A stretch of DNA of 64,000 nucleotides from Agrobacterium vitis. Its GTDB lineage: Bacteria > Pseudomonadota > Alphaproteobacteria > Rhizobiales > Rhizobiaceae. This document shows positions 43,048 through 52,038 of the stretch, one piece after another. The translations under genes were made by a program, and so were the position numbers. Position 1 is the stretch's first letter. The number at the start of each line of letters is the position of its first letter. Location of the stretch: the NCBI RefSeq assembly GCF_013426735.1, contig NZ_AP023272.1, forward strand, positions 2,524,501 to 2,588,500. Reading direction: 5' to 3'. Below the pieces are notes generated by a model, which was not told the origin of the DNA, searched no databases, and saw only the letters and a list, made by a program, of their open reading frames with translations.

Positions 43048-44865
43048 TTGAACGAGCGGCGCGACATCTATGATGAATACAAAAAATTGCAGCACAAAAT
43101 AGATGCTGTTACGTTTGATTTCTTTGATACTCTATTTGTGCGTCCTCTTCGCGACCCTGAGGATCTATTCGATGGTATTGGCCAAAAGTGCCAAATAGAG
43201 AATTTTAGGGAACTTAGGCAGAATGCGCAGCAGCTTGGTTTCAAAAAAATGCACACCGAAAACAGAAAAGAAATTCTGTTCGATGATATATACTCGTGTT
43301 TTGACTTGCCGCTTATCACCAAGCAAAAAGCAATTAATTTAGAGATAGAACTGGAGGAGATGCTCCTATATCCAAACAAGGAAATCGTAGATTTTTATAA
43401 TTTTTGTCGGAAGACGAAAAAAGTAGCCATTATTTCGGATATGTATTTGCCAAAAGAATTTTTTGAAAAGATCTTGAGTCGTCACAATTTAGACTTCGAT
43501 GAAATCTTTGTCTCCTCAGAACTCAATGCCACCAAACGCGACGACGGTGAAATTTTTTTGATGGCAGCGCAAACATTGGGAATTGAACCTAGTCGTATCT
43601 TGCACATAGGCGATAATCTTAGATCAGATGTCGAGCGCGCCATGGAGAAATCGTTGAATACATTTCACTATGTCGAGTTACGCGACGAGCCCAAGACCCC
43701 TGCGCCGTTTTCTGAGTCGCTTGCGTTCTCTCTTTACAGAACTGCGGGGTGTGATTTCGAAGATAATTTTGAAGCTATTGGATTTAAGTATGGCGGTCCG
43801 GCGCTATCCGCTTTCCTTAGTTTTCTAGAAATAGAAACCAGGAAAGATAGAATTGAAAAACTCTTATTTATTTCCCGTGATGGTTATATATTAAATGAAG
43901 TTAGCAAGGAGATTTTTGAGAAAAGCGCGATAAAAACCGATTATTTCAAGGGTTCGATAACAGCCTTTAACATGAGCGCTATAACGGTCGAAAATTTTGA
44001 CGACTTCTTACCGTTTTTGGTGTCGGGATGTTTTGGACTCAGCACACATGAAATTTTAGAGCGTATAGATGTCGAATGCCCATCTGCCGAGGTTTTTAAT
44101 GATATTGGTCTTGGCGATGATGTGCCTGTTACTGAGGAAAATCTGGCCCAGGTTCTAGACTTTTTAATCTCATTTAAGTGGTCAATAATTAATCGTGCTG
44201 CGGAAAATCGAAAGGCGCTCTTCAACTACCTTTTAACTCTCGACGTCAAGCGAGGAATGAAGCTTGGGTTGGTTGATGTCGGCTGGTCGGGTACAACTCT
44301 CGAAGCGTTTTCACGCGCCTTGAAAGGCCTCTTTGATATCGAATTAACCGGATACTTTTTGTGTCTTGTGGATACGCCTGAGAGAATAGAACGCAGCAAA
44401 ACTTTGCGTATGAAGAGCCTACTGAATGGCGAGGTCATTACTCAAAGCCAACTACAAAAAATATACGAAAATCGCGTAATTGCGGAACTAATGTTTACTG
44501 CTCCCCATGCGTCTGTAATTGGGTATGAATATGATTATTCAAAAACGGAAGTTAATTTTGTCGTTGATAATGGCCGTTCATTAACCGAAGTTCGGAACTT
44601 TGCGAGCCCGTCGCTGAGGCGCGGCATGGCTAAGTTTAACAAACAGTATCGTGAACTACATCAAAAGCTTGGGTTGACAATTCCACCAAAGGATGCCGTT
44701 AGGCCTTTTATAGAATATCTGGCAAGATCATCCCAAGAGCAATTATCGGAATTTCAGGACGTCAAAAATTTTGACGTCTGGGGAACCTCCAAGAATTTTG
44801 ATTTATTTGCGACAAGTAGCGCAATTGCTTCTAAGCATGACCAACAAGAACATCGGCAGCCCTAA
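43048..44865 (+). CDS. Large HAD-superfamily protein of polysaccharide clusters
   Basis: This is a 605-residue protein. The N-terminal HAD domain shows motif 1 as AVTFDFFDTLFVRPL near residue 22, with a D-x-F in place of the usual second aspartate spacing, motif 2 in VAIISDMYLPKEFF, and motif 4 in ILHIGDNLRSDVERA near residue 190. The remaining 380 residues are an uncharacterised region with LLFISRDGYILNEVSKEIFE and LGLVDVGWSGTTLEAFSRAL. Such long HAD proteins occur among glycan genes, but their reaction is unknown. A TTG start is supported by AGGAG upstream and the lack of any other start before motif 1. Confidence 0.8.
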   Translation: MNERRDIYDEYKKLQHKIDAVTFDFFDTLFVRPLRDPEDLFDGIGQKCQIENFRELRQNAQQLGFKKMHTENRKEILFDDIYSCFDLPLITKQKAINLEIELEEMLLYPNKEIVDFYNFCRKTKKVAIISDMYLPKEFFEKILSRHNLDFDEIFVSSELNATKRDDGEIFLMAAQTLGIEPSRILHIGDNLRSDVERAMEKSLNTFHYVELRDEPKTPAPFSESLAFSLYRTAGCDFEDNFEAIGFKYGGPALSAFLSFLEIETRKDRIEKLLFISRDGYILNEVSKEIFEKSAIKTDYFKGSITAFNMSAITVENFDDFLPFLVSGCFGLSTHEILERIDVECPSAEVFNDIGLGDDVPVTEENLAQVLDFLISFKWSIINRAAENRKALFNYLLTLDVKRGMKLGLVDVGWSGTTLEAFSRALKGLFDIELTGYFLCLVDTPERIERSKTLRMKSLLNGEVITQSQLQKIYENRVIAELMFTAPHASVIGYEYDYSKTEVNFVVDNGRSLTEVRNFASPSLRRGMAKFNKQYRELHQKLGLTIPPKDAVRPFIEYLARSSQEQLSEFQDVKNFDVWGTSKNFDLFATSSAIASKHDQQEHRQP

Positions 44866-44969
44866 TTGTTTAGGGCGCTCTGCTAGAATGAAATAATTGG
44901 CGAATTGCAGAATTTACGCAACTCTGACGTGCTCTCGCTGTTCTAAAATCGCGGAGCACGTCAAGCGCT

Positions 44970-46007
44970 TTAGGCAATCTCCATATTCCAAAATTTCCTT
45001 ACAACATGTTGATATAGCTTTATATCCAGGCGGACACTCTCACGAATAACGTCGTTCACCTGAATGGAGTCAATAAACTCTCGTTCGACCATATCTGGGC
45101 TGACATTTTCTCTGACGTACGACAGGGGTAATCCGAAAATTCGGCTGAACGACTTAAAGGTTTCCCGAGGGCGCTCCGCCAATCCAATGAATGAAAAATG
45201 AGAATCAATATTGGAGATTGCCTTCTCAAGGTGTTCTTCCGTAACAGTCGAATCTTTATCCAGCCCAGAAATTGACCTCGTGTAATAATTGTCGAATTCT
45301 GAACATTTTACGCTACTTAAAGCTTCTAATATATTGGACGCCTGCAACATTTCTGCATCTTCTTGCACGTATTTCTTATAGAAATACAGCGATGAAACGA
45401 AATCATATGGATTTCGTAAGACAGTGAAGTACTTCGCTTGGCGCGCGAAGTGATCGTGGATGCCATAGGTGGTATGTCCGAATATCACGTCCACGCAATC
45501 CATTGAGGATGACGAGAGATTATTTATGATAGTGAAGTCGTGATAAAGGGGCAAGATAAAAAGCGCGCCCTGATGCTCCCCAAGCGCAGTGCGAAGGCTA
45601 GTTCCGCCTGTTTTCGGCATATGTAGAACGATCTTTAGGGGTAGCGATGATTCTGTAGAGCGATTTTTATACCGGAAATACTTACGTGCTATAATTTGCC
45701 CCCGAACACGTATCTCAAGCAGCAGAGCCTGTTCATTATCACGTGCGCTTGGCCCTACATCACACAGAGCGTTCCAACCAACGGCGGCCCAACCAACTCC
45801 CAACGCCTCCTCAACATCGCGCCTGGCGACAAAGCTCTGAATTTGAAGTTTCGCCCCATTTAGCCAGATTTCAAACTCCTCGCGGTGACCTTGAAAGGCC
45901 ACCCATCCTTGAAACTCAACAATCGGCCAAATTAGAGCGTCCTGAGTAGTGTCTATCCACCCCTGAGCGGACCACCCGTTCACTCTATAACTCAAGATGT
46001 TTGCCAT
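44970..46007 (-). CDS. Sulfotransferase-like protein
   Basis: This is a 345-residue protein, the only minus-strand gene in the cassette. The C-terminal 230 residues have the PAPS-dependent sulfotransferase fold: the 5'-phosphosulfate loop is KIVLHMPKTGGTSLRTALGE near residue 130, and the 3'-phosphate-binding part is KYFTVLRNPYDFVSSLYFYK near residue 190. The first 115 residues form a separate beta-rich part (EEFEIWLNGAKLQIQSFVAR), possibly a glycan-binding domain. It could sulfate a surface polysaccharide or lipid. A sulfated product is not proven by the sequence. Confidence 0.8.
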   Translation of the reverse strand: MANILSYRVNGWSAQGWIDTTQDALIWPIVEFQGWVAFQGHREEFEIWLNGAKLQIQSFVARRDVEEALGVGWAAVGWNALCDVGPSARDNEQALLLEIRVRGQIIARKYFRYKNRSTESSLPLKIVLHMPKTGGTSLRTALGEHQGALFILPLYHDFTIINNLSSSSMDCVDVIFGHTTYGIHDHFARQAKYFTVLRNPYDFVSSLYFYKKYVQEDAEMLQASNILEALSSVKCSEFDNYYTRSISGLDKDSTVTEEHLEKAISNIDSHFSFIGLAERPRETFKSFSRIFGLPLSYVRENVSPDMVEREFIDSIQVNDVIRESVRLDIKLYQHVVRKFWNMEIA

Positions 46008-46380
46008 TTTGCCCCCCTTAAAACAAAAATTCCAACGTGCTTGACGCTACGAAACATTGATACTCTTTTAATTACAACCCCTAAAGCCTGATAGATAGCT
46101 CGCTACCCACCGTTTGCATTTTTTCATTTTAAAATCTATTGAGTTCCCTCACGTTTCGAGGCAACACCGTTTCTCCCTCTCGACCTCCGAAAAATCTCTT
46201 TTTTGCCCTATCGGCCTGCTAGGCGACGGTTTCGAACTTGCATATTGATCATGTATGCGACTTAGCGGTCGCCGCCGAATGGGAGATAGCGAGAATGGAG
46301 CACCTAATAAATGCAACGGTTCCCAGTGTTTACTTATGTTAAGCCTTCATCTAAATACCTCGCGGATTTGCCCGAACAAT
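46008..46380. other. Divergent intergenic region in the glycan cassette
   Basis: This AT-rich stretch separates the leftward sulfotransferase gene from the rightward operon that starts near 46255-46381. It must hold both promoters. The open frame extends back to 46255, but its first 40 codons lack a ribosome-binding site and do not resemble a protein start, so part of this region may or may not be coding. Confidence 0.45.
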
Positions 46381-48465
46381 ATGGTTTCTTTGGCGGAGAA
46401 GATTGTGGAATTGATTACTAAGCATATATTGGAAATGAAAAGGCGGATCGACGCACAACATTATGTTGAGGCATCCGAATACATATTACAAACAATCGAT
46501 CGATATAAATTTTCAGATTCGAATATTAGTGATTTTATTCGCGCGTTCGTGACAAAATCTGTTGAGGTTAGAGATCAAGGAAAGCATCAACCTTCGTTAG
46601 AGATGATGATTCATGTGTGGGAAAGACAAAAACATGTCAATTTATGCTTGGAGATACTAGTTGTCCTTGTTAGCCTGACAAAAGATTGCCAAAGGTTTTT
46701 AGATTTCTCAAAAACTATACCTTCGGGATTTGCGAAAAATCCTCACATTTCTTTATTTCTAGCAGGAGGCTCGTTTCTTGCTGGAGATTTACGCCGTTCA
46801 ACCGATTTTCTACAAAATGTTACACTAGAAACCGTACGAAATATTCCGTCATTTGCAATTTTTAGGCAGCAGCTCCTTTTTAAGTTAAGCGGCGCAGTCT
46901 CTGAACTATTGCTGCAGATCTCAACTGCCACAAACGATTCACGTACGCATGATATGTCGCACATGCTTCAGGTAAATCGATTCGCGATTTATCTGAAGGG
47001 TATAGAGGACTTCTCTGCCTTCGAGTTCGCGCTCATTTCGGGCATTCTTTATCCTGCGGCAGACGTTAAGATCCCAATAAATCTGATTGGCGATATTGCC
47101 GCGGAATTCAGCAGACAGGCTCCTGATGACGAGAGAAACGTTATACTTTTTCGCCTTTTAGTCGCGTTCAAGATTATCGAAAAAGCAAATTATCTTGGGG
47201 AGCTTTGGGTTGATTCTAAATTCGCTGATAATCCTGATTTCATAAAACAGCTATTCAAATTGTCCGAATTTGATGGCATGGAAAAATGGCGACCCATTGC
47301 CATTAGATTGGCAAGTGAGCTTGTTGGGCTTAATAATACTGAAGGGCATTGGCGACACCAAAATTCAGATGTTCAGTTCAAAGAGTTAAGCGCCAGGATA
47401 TTGTTCTTAAAAAGCGCTCCGGATAGCGATTTTCAACGGCTTAATTTGCTGCCGAGAGCGCGCGCCGCCTTTAATGTTAACTCTACCGATCAAGAGCATG
47501 TGTTTATTGGAATGTTCGGACAGTGCAGGTTTTCGAACCATGTTTTTCCGTTGCTCATGGACAAACTGGCTAGCGAGACAGAAGCCCATGAAAGCCGAGG
47601 AATGAAATTTTCTTACGGTATCGCGACTTGGGACAAAGGTGGCTCAAGGGGCCTATTCGATCCGGACTCAATTCATTTCCTACTGCCGCACCTTCCAATC
47701 GAGATTCATGACGCTGTCTTGCAGCTTGGATGTCAATCAGTGGGAGAAGTGCGGCGCTATCTTCCTAATTTAATCAATTTCTGCGCTAGCGTGGCAGCGG
47801 CCGAGAGCGACATAACCACTGACTACTTAAAAAGCAAGCTTTCCACCGATTTTAAGATCGATATATGGAATGACAGCCAATTCAAGTCGCTGATCGGTAA
47901 ACGTGTTTCGGATAGATTTTCTGGTAATGTCCACCTGGTTAATCAAGCTAGGATGTGGAACCGAATAGCCGCGCTACGTGAATTGGCAGAAAAAGCCGAG
48001 AGCGAGAAATCAGTGCCGATAACTCGTTACCTTATTTTGCGATCTGATTTGGTTTTCAGCGGCACCTCGTTACTTTCAAACCTATTCAATTTGACGCACG
48101 GCAGTCGGGATAACTTTTTAATCGGCGACCATGACCCACACGCTAACTTCATCGAGGGACTGGGCGACCGCATTATGCTGTGTGACAGGCAAGCGTTTGC
48201 GCGAATTACGTCGGGACAGGAACTGTTCTTGAATGTCATCGACGCACCCGGTTCGATGAAACCATATATGAGTCGCTGTCATGCACATCAGTTTTTGGAA
48301 ACCATCCTTTTCGAGCAAGATACACGCTTGATCAGAGTGCCTTGGGACGAAACTCGTCATGAAATTTACCGGGGTCGACTGACAATGCAGCAGATTCTCC
48401 CGCATCTGGTCCTTGACCTTAACTCGGACAGCAAGTCCTTGGAACATCTCCGCGCATTTGTGTGA
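46381..48465 (+). CDS. Uncharacterised large protein, possible glycan-modifying enzyme
   Basis: I do not recognise a named family. From the ATG at 46381 the protein has 694 residues; earlier in-frame starts exist at 46255 and 46279 and none has a good ribosome-binding site. Residues 1 to about 370 are helical and repeat-like, similar in character to TPR solenoids. The last 270 residues look like a glycosyltransferase-type fold, with HVFIGMFGQCRFSNHVFPLL, SYGIATWDKGGSRGLFDPDS, RYLILRSDLVFSGTSLLSNL and GDRIMLCDRQAFARI. The R-S-D motif followed by G-D-R recalls some LPS or capsule transferases. This is an impression only. Confidence 0.6.
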   Translation: MVSLAEKIVELITKHILEMKRRIDAQHYVEASEYILQTIDRYKFSDSNISDFIRAFVTKSVEVRDQGKHQPSLEMMIHVWERQKHVNLCLEILVVLVSLTKDCQRFLDFSKTIPSGFAKNPHISLFLAGGSFLAGDLRRSTDFLQNVTLETVRNIPSFAIFRQQLLFKLSGAVSELLLQISTATNDSRTHDMSHMLQVNRFAIYLKGIEDFSAFEFALISGILYPAADVKIPINLIGDIAAEFSRQAPDDERNVILFRLLVAFKIIEKANYLGELWVDSKFADNPDFIKQLFKLSEFDGMEKWRPIAIRLASELVGLNNTEGHWRHQNSDVQFKELSARILFLKSAPDSDFQRLNLLPRARAAFNVNSTDQEHVFIGMFGQCRFSNHVFPLLMDKLASETEAHESRGMKFSYGIATWDKGGSRGLFDPDSIHFLLPHLPIEIHDAVLQLGCQSVGEVRRYLPNLINFCASVAAAESDITTDYLKSKLSTDFKIDIWNDSQFKSLIGKRVSDRFSGNVHLVNQARMWNRIAALRELAEKAESEKSVPITRYLILRSDLVFSGTSLLSNLFNLTHGSRDNFLIGDHDPHANFIEGLGDRIMLCDRQAFARITSGQELFLNVIDAPGSMKPYMSRCHAHQFLETILFEQDTRLIRVPWDETRHEIYRGRLTMQQILPHLVLDLNSDSKSLEHLRAFV

Positions 48466-48481
48466 AATTTAGAGAGGTATC

Positions 48482-49171
48482 ATGTCGTTGATAAGCTATC
48501 CGTCCGGTGAGACGTCATTTCGGGCACGAATTATCGCGCACAGGGGATTTTGGCTTGAAGCCTCAGAGAAAAACAGCTTGTCTGCTTTCGTTCGTGCGTT
48601 GACGCACGGATTCGGCATTGAAACTGATGTGCGGGATTTAGATGGTGAATTAGTTATTTCACACGATCCTCCCCGATCACGCGATAAGCCTATGAGTTTT
48701 TCAACTTTTCTGGAGATCTATAAATCCATCGGCACAGACGGCTGGCTAGCACTAAACATAAAATCGGACGGACTTTCCAATTTAGTCGATGATTTTTTAA
48801 AAAAACATGAGATCGAAAACGCTTTTGTGTTTGATATGTCTGTCCCAGACATGCGACATTACATAAATACGAAAATGAATGTATTTACACGAATGAGCGA
48901 TATTGAACCTATCGCCTGTTGTGTTGAGCAGTGCGCGGGCGTCTGGCTTGATAGCTTCGATGAACCTTACACGAAGAGCAGTGTCATTGATAAGATAGCG
49001 GCCGAGGGTCGCTTCGCTTCGATAGTCTCTCCTGAACTTCACAAAAGAAACCATCTTGACGCTTGGTCTGATTGGGCATCGTCGTTTAATCTCAGCGAGA
49101 ACGGCCGTTTGATGCTCTGCACCGATTTTCCTTCCAAGGCTCTGGAGTATTTTGGAGATAAAAATGATTAA
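48482..49171 (+). CDS. Glycerophosphodiester phosphodiesterase-like protein
   Basis: This is a 229-residue protein with the GDPD signature residues: the first histidine in RIIAHRGFWLEASEKN, the metal-binding Glu and Asp in GIETDVRDLDG, and the second histidine in LVISHDPPRS. The TIM-barrel continues through WLALNIKSDGLSNLVDDFLK. It has no signal peptide, so it would act in the cytoplasm. True GDPDs split glycerophosphodiesters to glycerol 3-phosphate and an alcohol. Its place just before a phosphatase and nucleotidyltransferases suggests it supplies or trims a phosphorylated polyol or headgroup. AGAGAGG precedes the ATG. Confidence 0.78.
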   Translation: MSLISYPSGETSFRARIIAHRGFWLEASEKNSLSAFVRALTHGFGIETDVRDLDGELVISHDPPRSRDKPMSFSTFLEIYKSIGTDGWLALNIKSDGLSNLVDDFLKKHEIENAFVFDMSVPDMRHYINTKMNVFTRMSDIEPIACCVEQCAGVWLDSFDEPYTKSSVIDKIAAEGRFASIVSPELHKRNHLDAWSDWASSFNLSENGRLMLCTDFPSKALEYFGDKND

Positions 49172-49784
49172 AGCCGTGTTGTTTGATATGGATGGAGTGT
49201 TGATCGATGCCAAAGACTGGCACTACGACGCTTTAAATCGAGCATTGTCGCTGTTTGGTATGCCTATTGAAAGAGACGCTCACTTAAGTACATACGATGG
49301 CTTGCCAACGAAGCGTAAACTGGAAATTCTTAGCAAAACGCGGAGGCTTCCTAAACGGCTTCACCCGTTTATAAATTCATTAAAGCAGGATTTTACTGCG
49401 GAAATCGCTTACTCGAAATGTAAGCCAAACTTTTTACACCAACGTGCTTTGTCTTGCTTGAAATCTGAAGGTTTTAAACTTGCCGTCTGCTCTAATTCAA
49501 TAAGAGCATCGGTTGACTTGATGATGAAGTTGTCAAAATTGGATATGTATTTAGACTTTTTCCTATCGAATGAAGACGTGAAACACGCCAAGCCAGACCC
49601 AGAGATATACGTCAAGGCTATAGAGCGAATGGGGTTGGCGCCTCATGAGGTTCTGATAGTTGAAGATAATGAGCACGGCTTAGCTGCTGCCCGAGCATCA
49701 GGGGCCCATGTGATGGCAGTAGCTGATGTGTCTGACGTATATTACGAGGCTATCAAACAAAAAATTTCGGCGCTGGCGGCCTAG
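49164..49784 (+). CDS. HAD-family phosphatase / beta-phosphoglucomutase-like protein
   Basis: This is a 206-residue HAD hydrolase. Motif 1 is AVLFDMDGVLIDAKDWHYDA with both catalytic aspartates, motif 2 is LAVCSNSIRASV, motif 3 is the lysine in HAKPDPEIYVKAIERMG, and motif 4 is LIVEDNEHGLAAARASG. A small helical cap sits between motifs 1 and 2. It may dephosphorylate a sugar or polyol phosphate or act as a mutase. The start overlaps the end of the GDPD-like gene by eight bases, so the two are coupled. GGAGAT lies upstream. Confidence 0.85.
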   Translation: MIKAVLFDMDGVLIDAKDWHYDALNRALSLFGMPIERDAHLSTYDGLPTKRKLEILSKTRRLPKRLHPFINSLKQDFTAEIAYSKCKPNFLHQRALSCLKSEGFKLAVCSNSIRASVDLMMKLSKLDMYLDFFLSNEDVKHAKPDPEIYVKAIERMGLAPHEVLIVEDNEHGLAAARASGAHVMAVADVSDVYYEAIKQKISALAA

Positions 49785-49798
49785 TCGAGGGCAAGAGG

Positions 49799-51310
49799 AT
49801 GAAACAGAAAATGCAAATTTTGATACCTATAGCTGCAACTTCGCCTTTTTTCGACCAGGAAGAATTCTACTTCCCCAAGCCATTAGTCGATCTTGGCGGA
49901 AAGACAATGATTGAGCATTCAATTAATGCTCTCCGCTCCGAGTTCGGCGACGCAAAATTTGTATTCCTAGTTCGGCAGGAAGACATCGATAGGTTTTCTA
50001 TCGATACGGTAATCAAGCTTCGCGCCGGCAACGAAGTTGTTGTTATCCCGGTCAGCAGCGAAACAGAAGGTGCACTTTGTACATGTTTATTAGCGGTAGA
50101 CCACCTGGATTTAGAGGCCCCGATTCTAATTGCTAATGGCGACCAAGTGATTACATCGCCAATTGCTGGGCTATTCGATGAAGTAAAAAAGAAAAATGCC
50201 GTAGCCGGGGTTGTGACTTTTCCTTCTGTGCATCCGCGTTGGTCTTATGTGCGGATCGGTGAAGATGGCTGCATTTCTCAATCCGCCGAAAAGAGAGTTA
50301 TCAGCGAAAACGCAATTTCCGGCTTGTATTACTATGAAAGCGCCCAATTATTCATTGATGCCGCCATGAACTCGATCAGGTGCGAAGACCGACATGATGG
50401 AAAATACTTTATCTCCTCCACGTTAAACCAAATAATTATCGAAGGGAAATCAATTGCGAATTTCTCTATTGCTGCCAAACATTATCATAGCTTCTACACG
50501 CCTGAAAAATACAAAGAGTATGTTGAAAAGTTTTATGGCCGCGCCACCGAAAAACAAGAGGTTGTTCTCGTAGTTCCAGGCGCTGGTGAAGGAAGCCGGT
50601 TCGCAAAAGACGGGTGGCTTAAACCGAAGCCGTTTATTGACGTCGGCGGCAAACCAATGATCGAGCGTGTTTTAGAAAATGTTCGCCCGCGAAACAGCAA
50701 GGTAGTAGCACTTCTACGCTCTGATCATATTGAGAAAAATGTGTCCATCGTTGATCGGATCGGTAGAGTTGCAAGCGTACAATCTGTCGAAAAGCTCACC
50801 GAGGGAACACTGTGCACCGTTATGTTGGCGAGAAAGCATTTTAGTGATTCCGACATTATAATAGTCGCTAACTCTGACCAATTAATTGATTTTTCTGTCG
50901 ATGACTTCGTCGATGACTGCGTAAACAGAAATCTGGATGGTTCTATCTTGGTGTTTAAAGATCCCGAATTGAATCCAAAATGGTCATTTGCAAAAGTAAA
51001 TGAACATGGTCTCGTGGAGGAAGTAGCCGAGAAGAAAGCAATTTCAGAATATGCTACGGTTGGAGTTTACTTATTTAGGCGTGCGGATGCATTGATTAAG
51101 GCGACCGTGGACATGATCGCTAATAATGATAGAATAAACAACGAATTCTACACATGCCCTGTATATAACTATATGATTGATGAGGGCGCTCGTATTGGAA
51201 TATACGAGGTAGAAAAAGAAGCTATGCATGGGCTCGGAACACCGGAGGACATGAGGGAATTTTTCGCTCTTAAAGGGATGCCAAATTCAAAAGATGAGCC
51301 GCTTCAATGA
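49799..51310 (+). CDS. Fused tandem nucleotidyltransferase
   Basis: This 503-residue protein carries two copies of a sugar-nucleotidyltransferase-like Rossmann domain. Copy 1 (about residues 5-245) starts ILIPIAATSPFFDQEEFYFP and has lost the glycine-rich G-x-G-x-R loop, although KPLVDLGGKTMIEH is kept. Copy 2 (about 253-490) has the full loop VPGAGEGSRFAKDGWLKPKP then FIDVGGKPMIERVL. Both keep a W-S-Y/F-x-K/R and AEK-x-x-I-S-E segment (AEKRVISENAISGLYYYE; AEKKAISEYATVGVYLFR). Copy 2 is probably catalytic and copy 1 structural or regulatory. The activated product is not known. Confidence 0.82.
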   Translation: MKQKMQILIPIAATSPFFDQEEFYFPKPLVDLGGKTMIEHSINALRSEFGDAKFVFLVRQEDIDRFSIDTVIKLRAGNEVVVIPVSSETEGALCTCLLAVDHLDLEAPILIANGDQVITSPIAGLFDEVKKKNAVAGVVTFPSVHPRWSYVRIGEDGCISQSAEKRVISENAISGLYYYESAQLFIDAAMNSIRCEDRHDGKYFISSTLNQIIIEGKSIANFSIAAKHYHSFYTPEKYKEYVEKFYGRATEKQEVVLVVPGAGEGSRFAKDGWLKPKPFIDVGGKPMIERVLENVRPRNSKVVALLRSDHIEKNVSIVDRIGRVASVQSVEKLTEGTLCTVMLARKHFSDSDIIIVANSDQLIDFSVDDFVDDCVNRNLDGSILVFKDPELNPKWSFAKVNEHGLVEEVAEKKAISEYATVGVYLFRRADALIKATVDMIANNDRINNEFYTCPVYNYMIDEGARIGIYEVEKEAMHGLGTPEDMREFFALKGMPNSKDEPLQ

Positions 51311-51999
51311 AGTCGATCATCCCCTTAGCCGGTCCTGGGTTTGTCAACCCTGACGGATCAGTTAAATCAGAAACGATTGTTGACGGATTACCCCTTCTCA
51401 GGCGCGCTCTTGAAAGCCGCCATTGGTGGTCTTCCGGGTTGGTAACTGATAAAGACCTAATATTCGTCCTTCGCGATGACCCTCAAAGTCACCGCTTTCA
51501 CCAAGAAAAGCTAGCTGTTTGGTACCCTTTGTGTAGATGCGTGTTTTTATCTCACTACACCAAGGGGGCGGCTTTTTCAGTTTTAGGAGCGTGCGGCCTT
51601 CTGGAAAACTTGAGTGAAACGATTTGCTTCGATCTGGCGGACATATTATTTCAGTTTGATCAGAATCCAATGAATTATATTGACAAGGAGGACGTCGGTG
51701 CCCTTGCTTTAACATTTTATTCAAATAAGGAGATCTATTCCTATTTGCGTCGAGATGAGAGCAACCGGGTAGTTGAGGCTGCCGAGAAGAGAGTTATTTC
51801 TAACGAAGCTTCCGCAGGGGTATACTTCTTTAAGTCGATTTCAGTTTACTTAAAGGCACTTGCGATGGTTCTAGAATCGGGAGACCGATTTACTCATCGA
51901 GGACTTCATTTCATTTGTCCCGTTTTTAACGGCGTATTATCCCAGGGGCTTTCTGTCGAAGCAGTAAATGTGGATAATGTGCAGGACATTAAATTATAA
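51307..51999 (+). CDS. Divergent third nucleotidyltransferase-like protein
   Basis: This 230-residue protein resembles the two domains of the preceding gene: it keeps AEKRVISNEASAGVYFFKSI and the strand order, but its N-terminus SIIPLAGPGFVNPDGSVKSE lacks the G-S-R-F loop and the lysine motif K-P. It is therefore likely to be non-catalytic or to bind another ligand. Its start overlaps the previous stop by four bases, so the two proteins are probably made together and may form a complex. A strong terminator follows. Confidence 0.72.
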   Translation: MKSIIPLAGPGFVNPDGSVKSETIVDGLPLLRRALESRHWWSSGLVTDKDLIFVLRDDPQSHRFHQEKLAVWYPLCRCVFLSHYTKGAAFSVLGACGLLENLSETICFDLADILFQFDQNPMNYIDKEDVGALALTFYSNKEIYSYLRRDESNRVVEAAEKRVISNEASAGVYFFKSISVYLKALAMVLESGDRFTHRGLHFICPVFNGVLSQGLSVEAVNVDNVQDIKL

Positions 52000-52002
52000 C
52001 AC

Positions 52003-52036
52003 ATAGGCCGAGGACTCGCGTCCTCGGTCTATTTTG
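52003..52036. terminator. Terminator between the glycan cassette and the prophage
   Basis: An inverted repeat of about 11 bp (AGGCCGAGGAC paired with GTCCTCGGTCT, one G-T pair, TCGC loop) is followed by ATTTTG on the plus strand. It ends the plus-strand glycan operon and can also serve the leftward lysis genes that converge on it. Confidence 0.82.
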
Positions 52037-52038
52037 TG

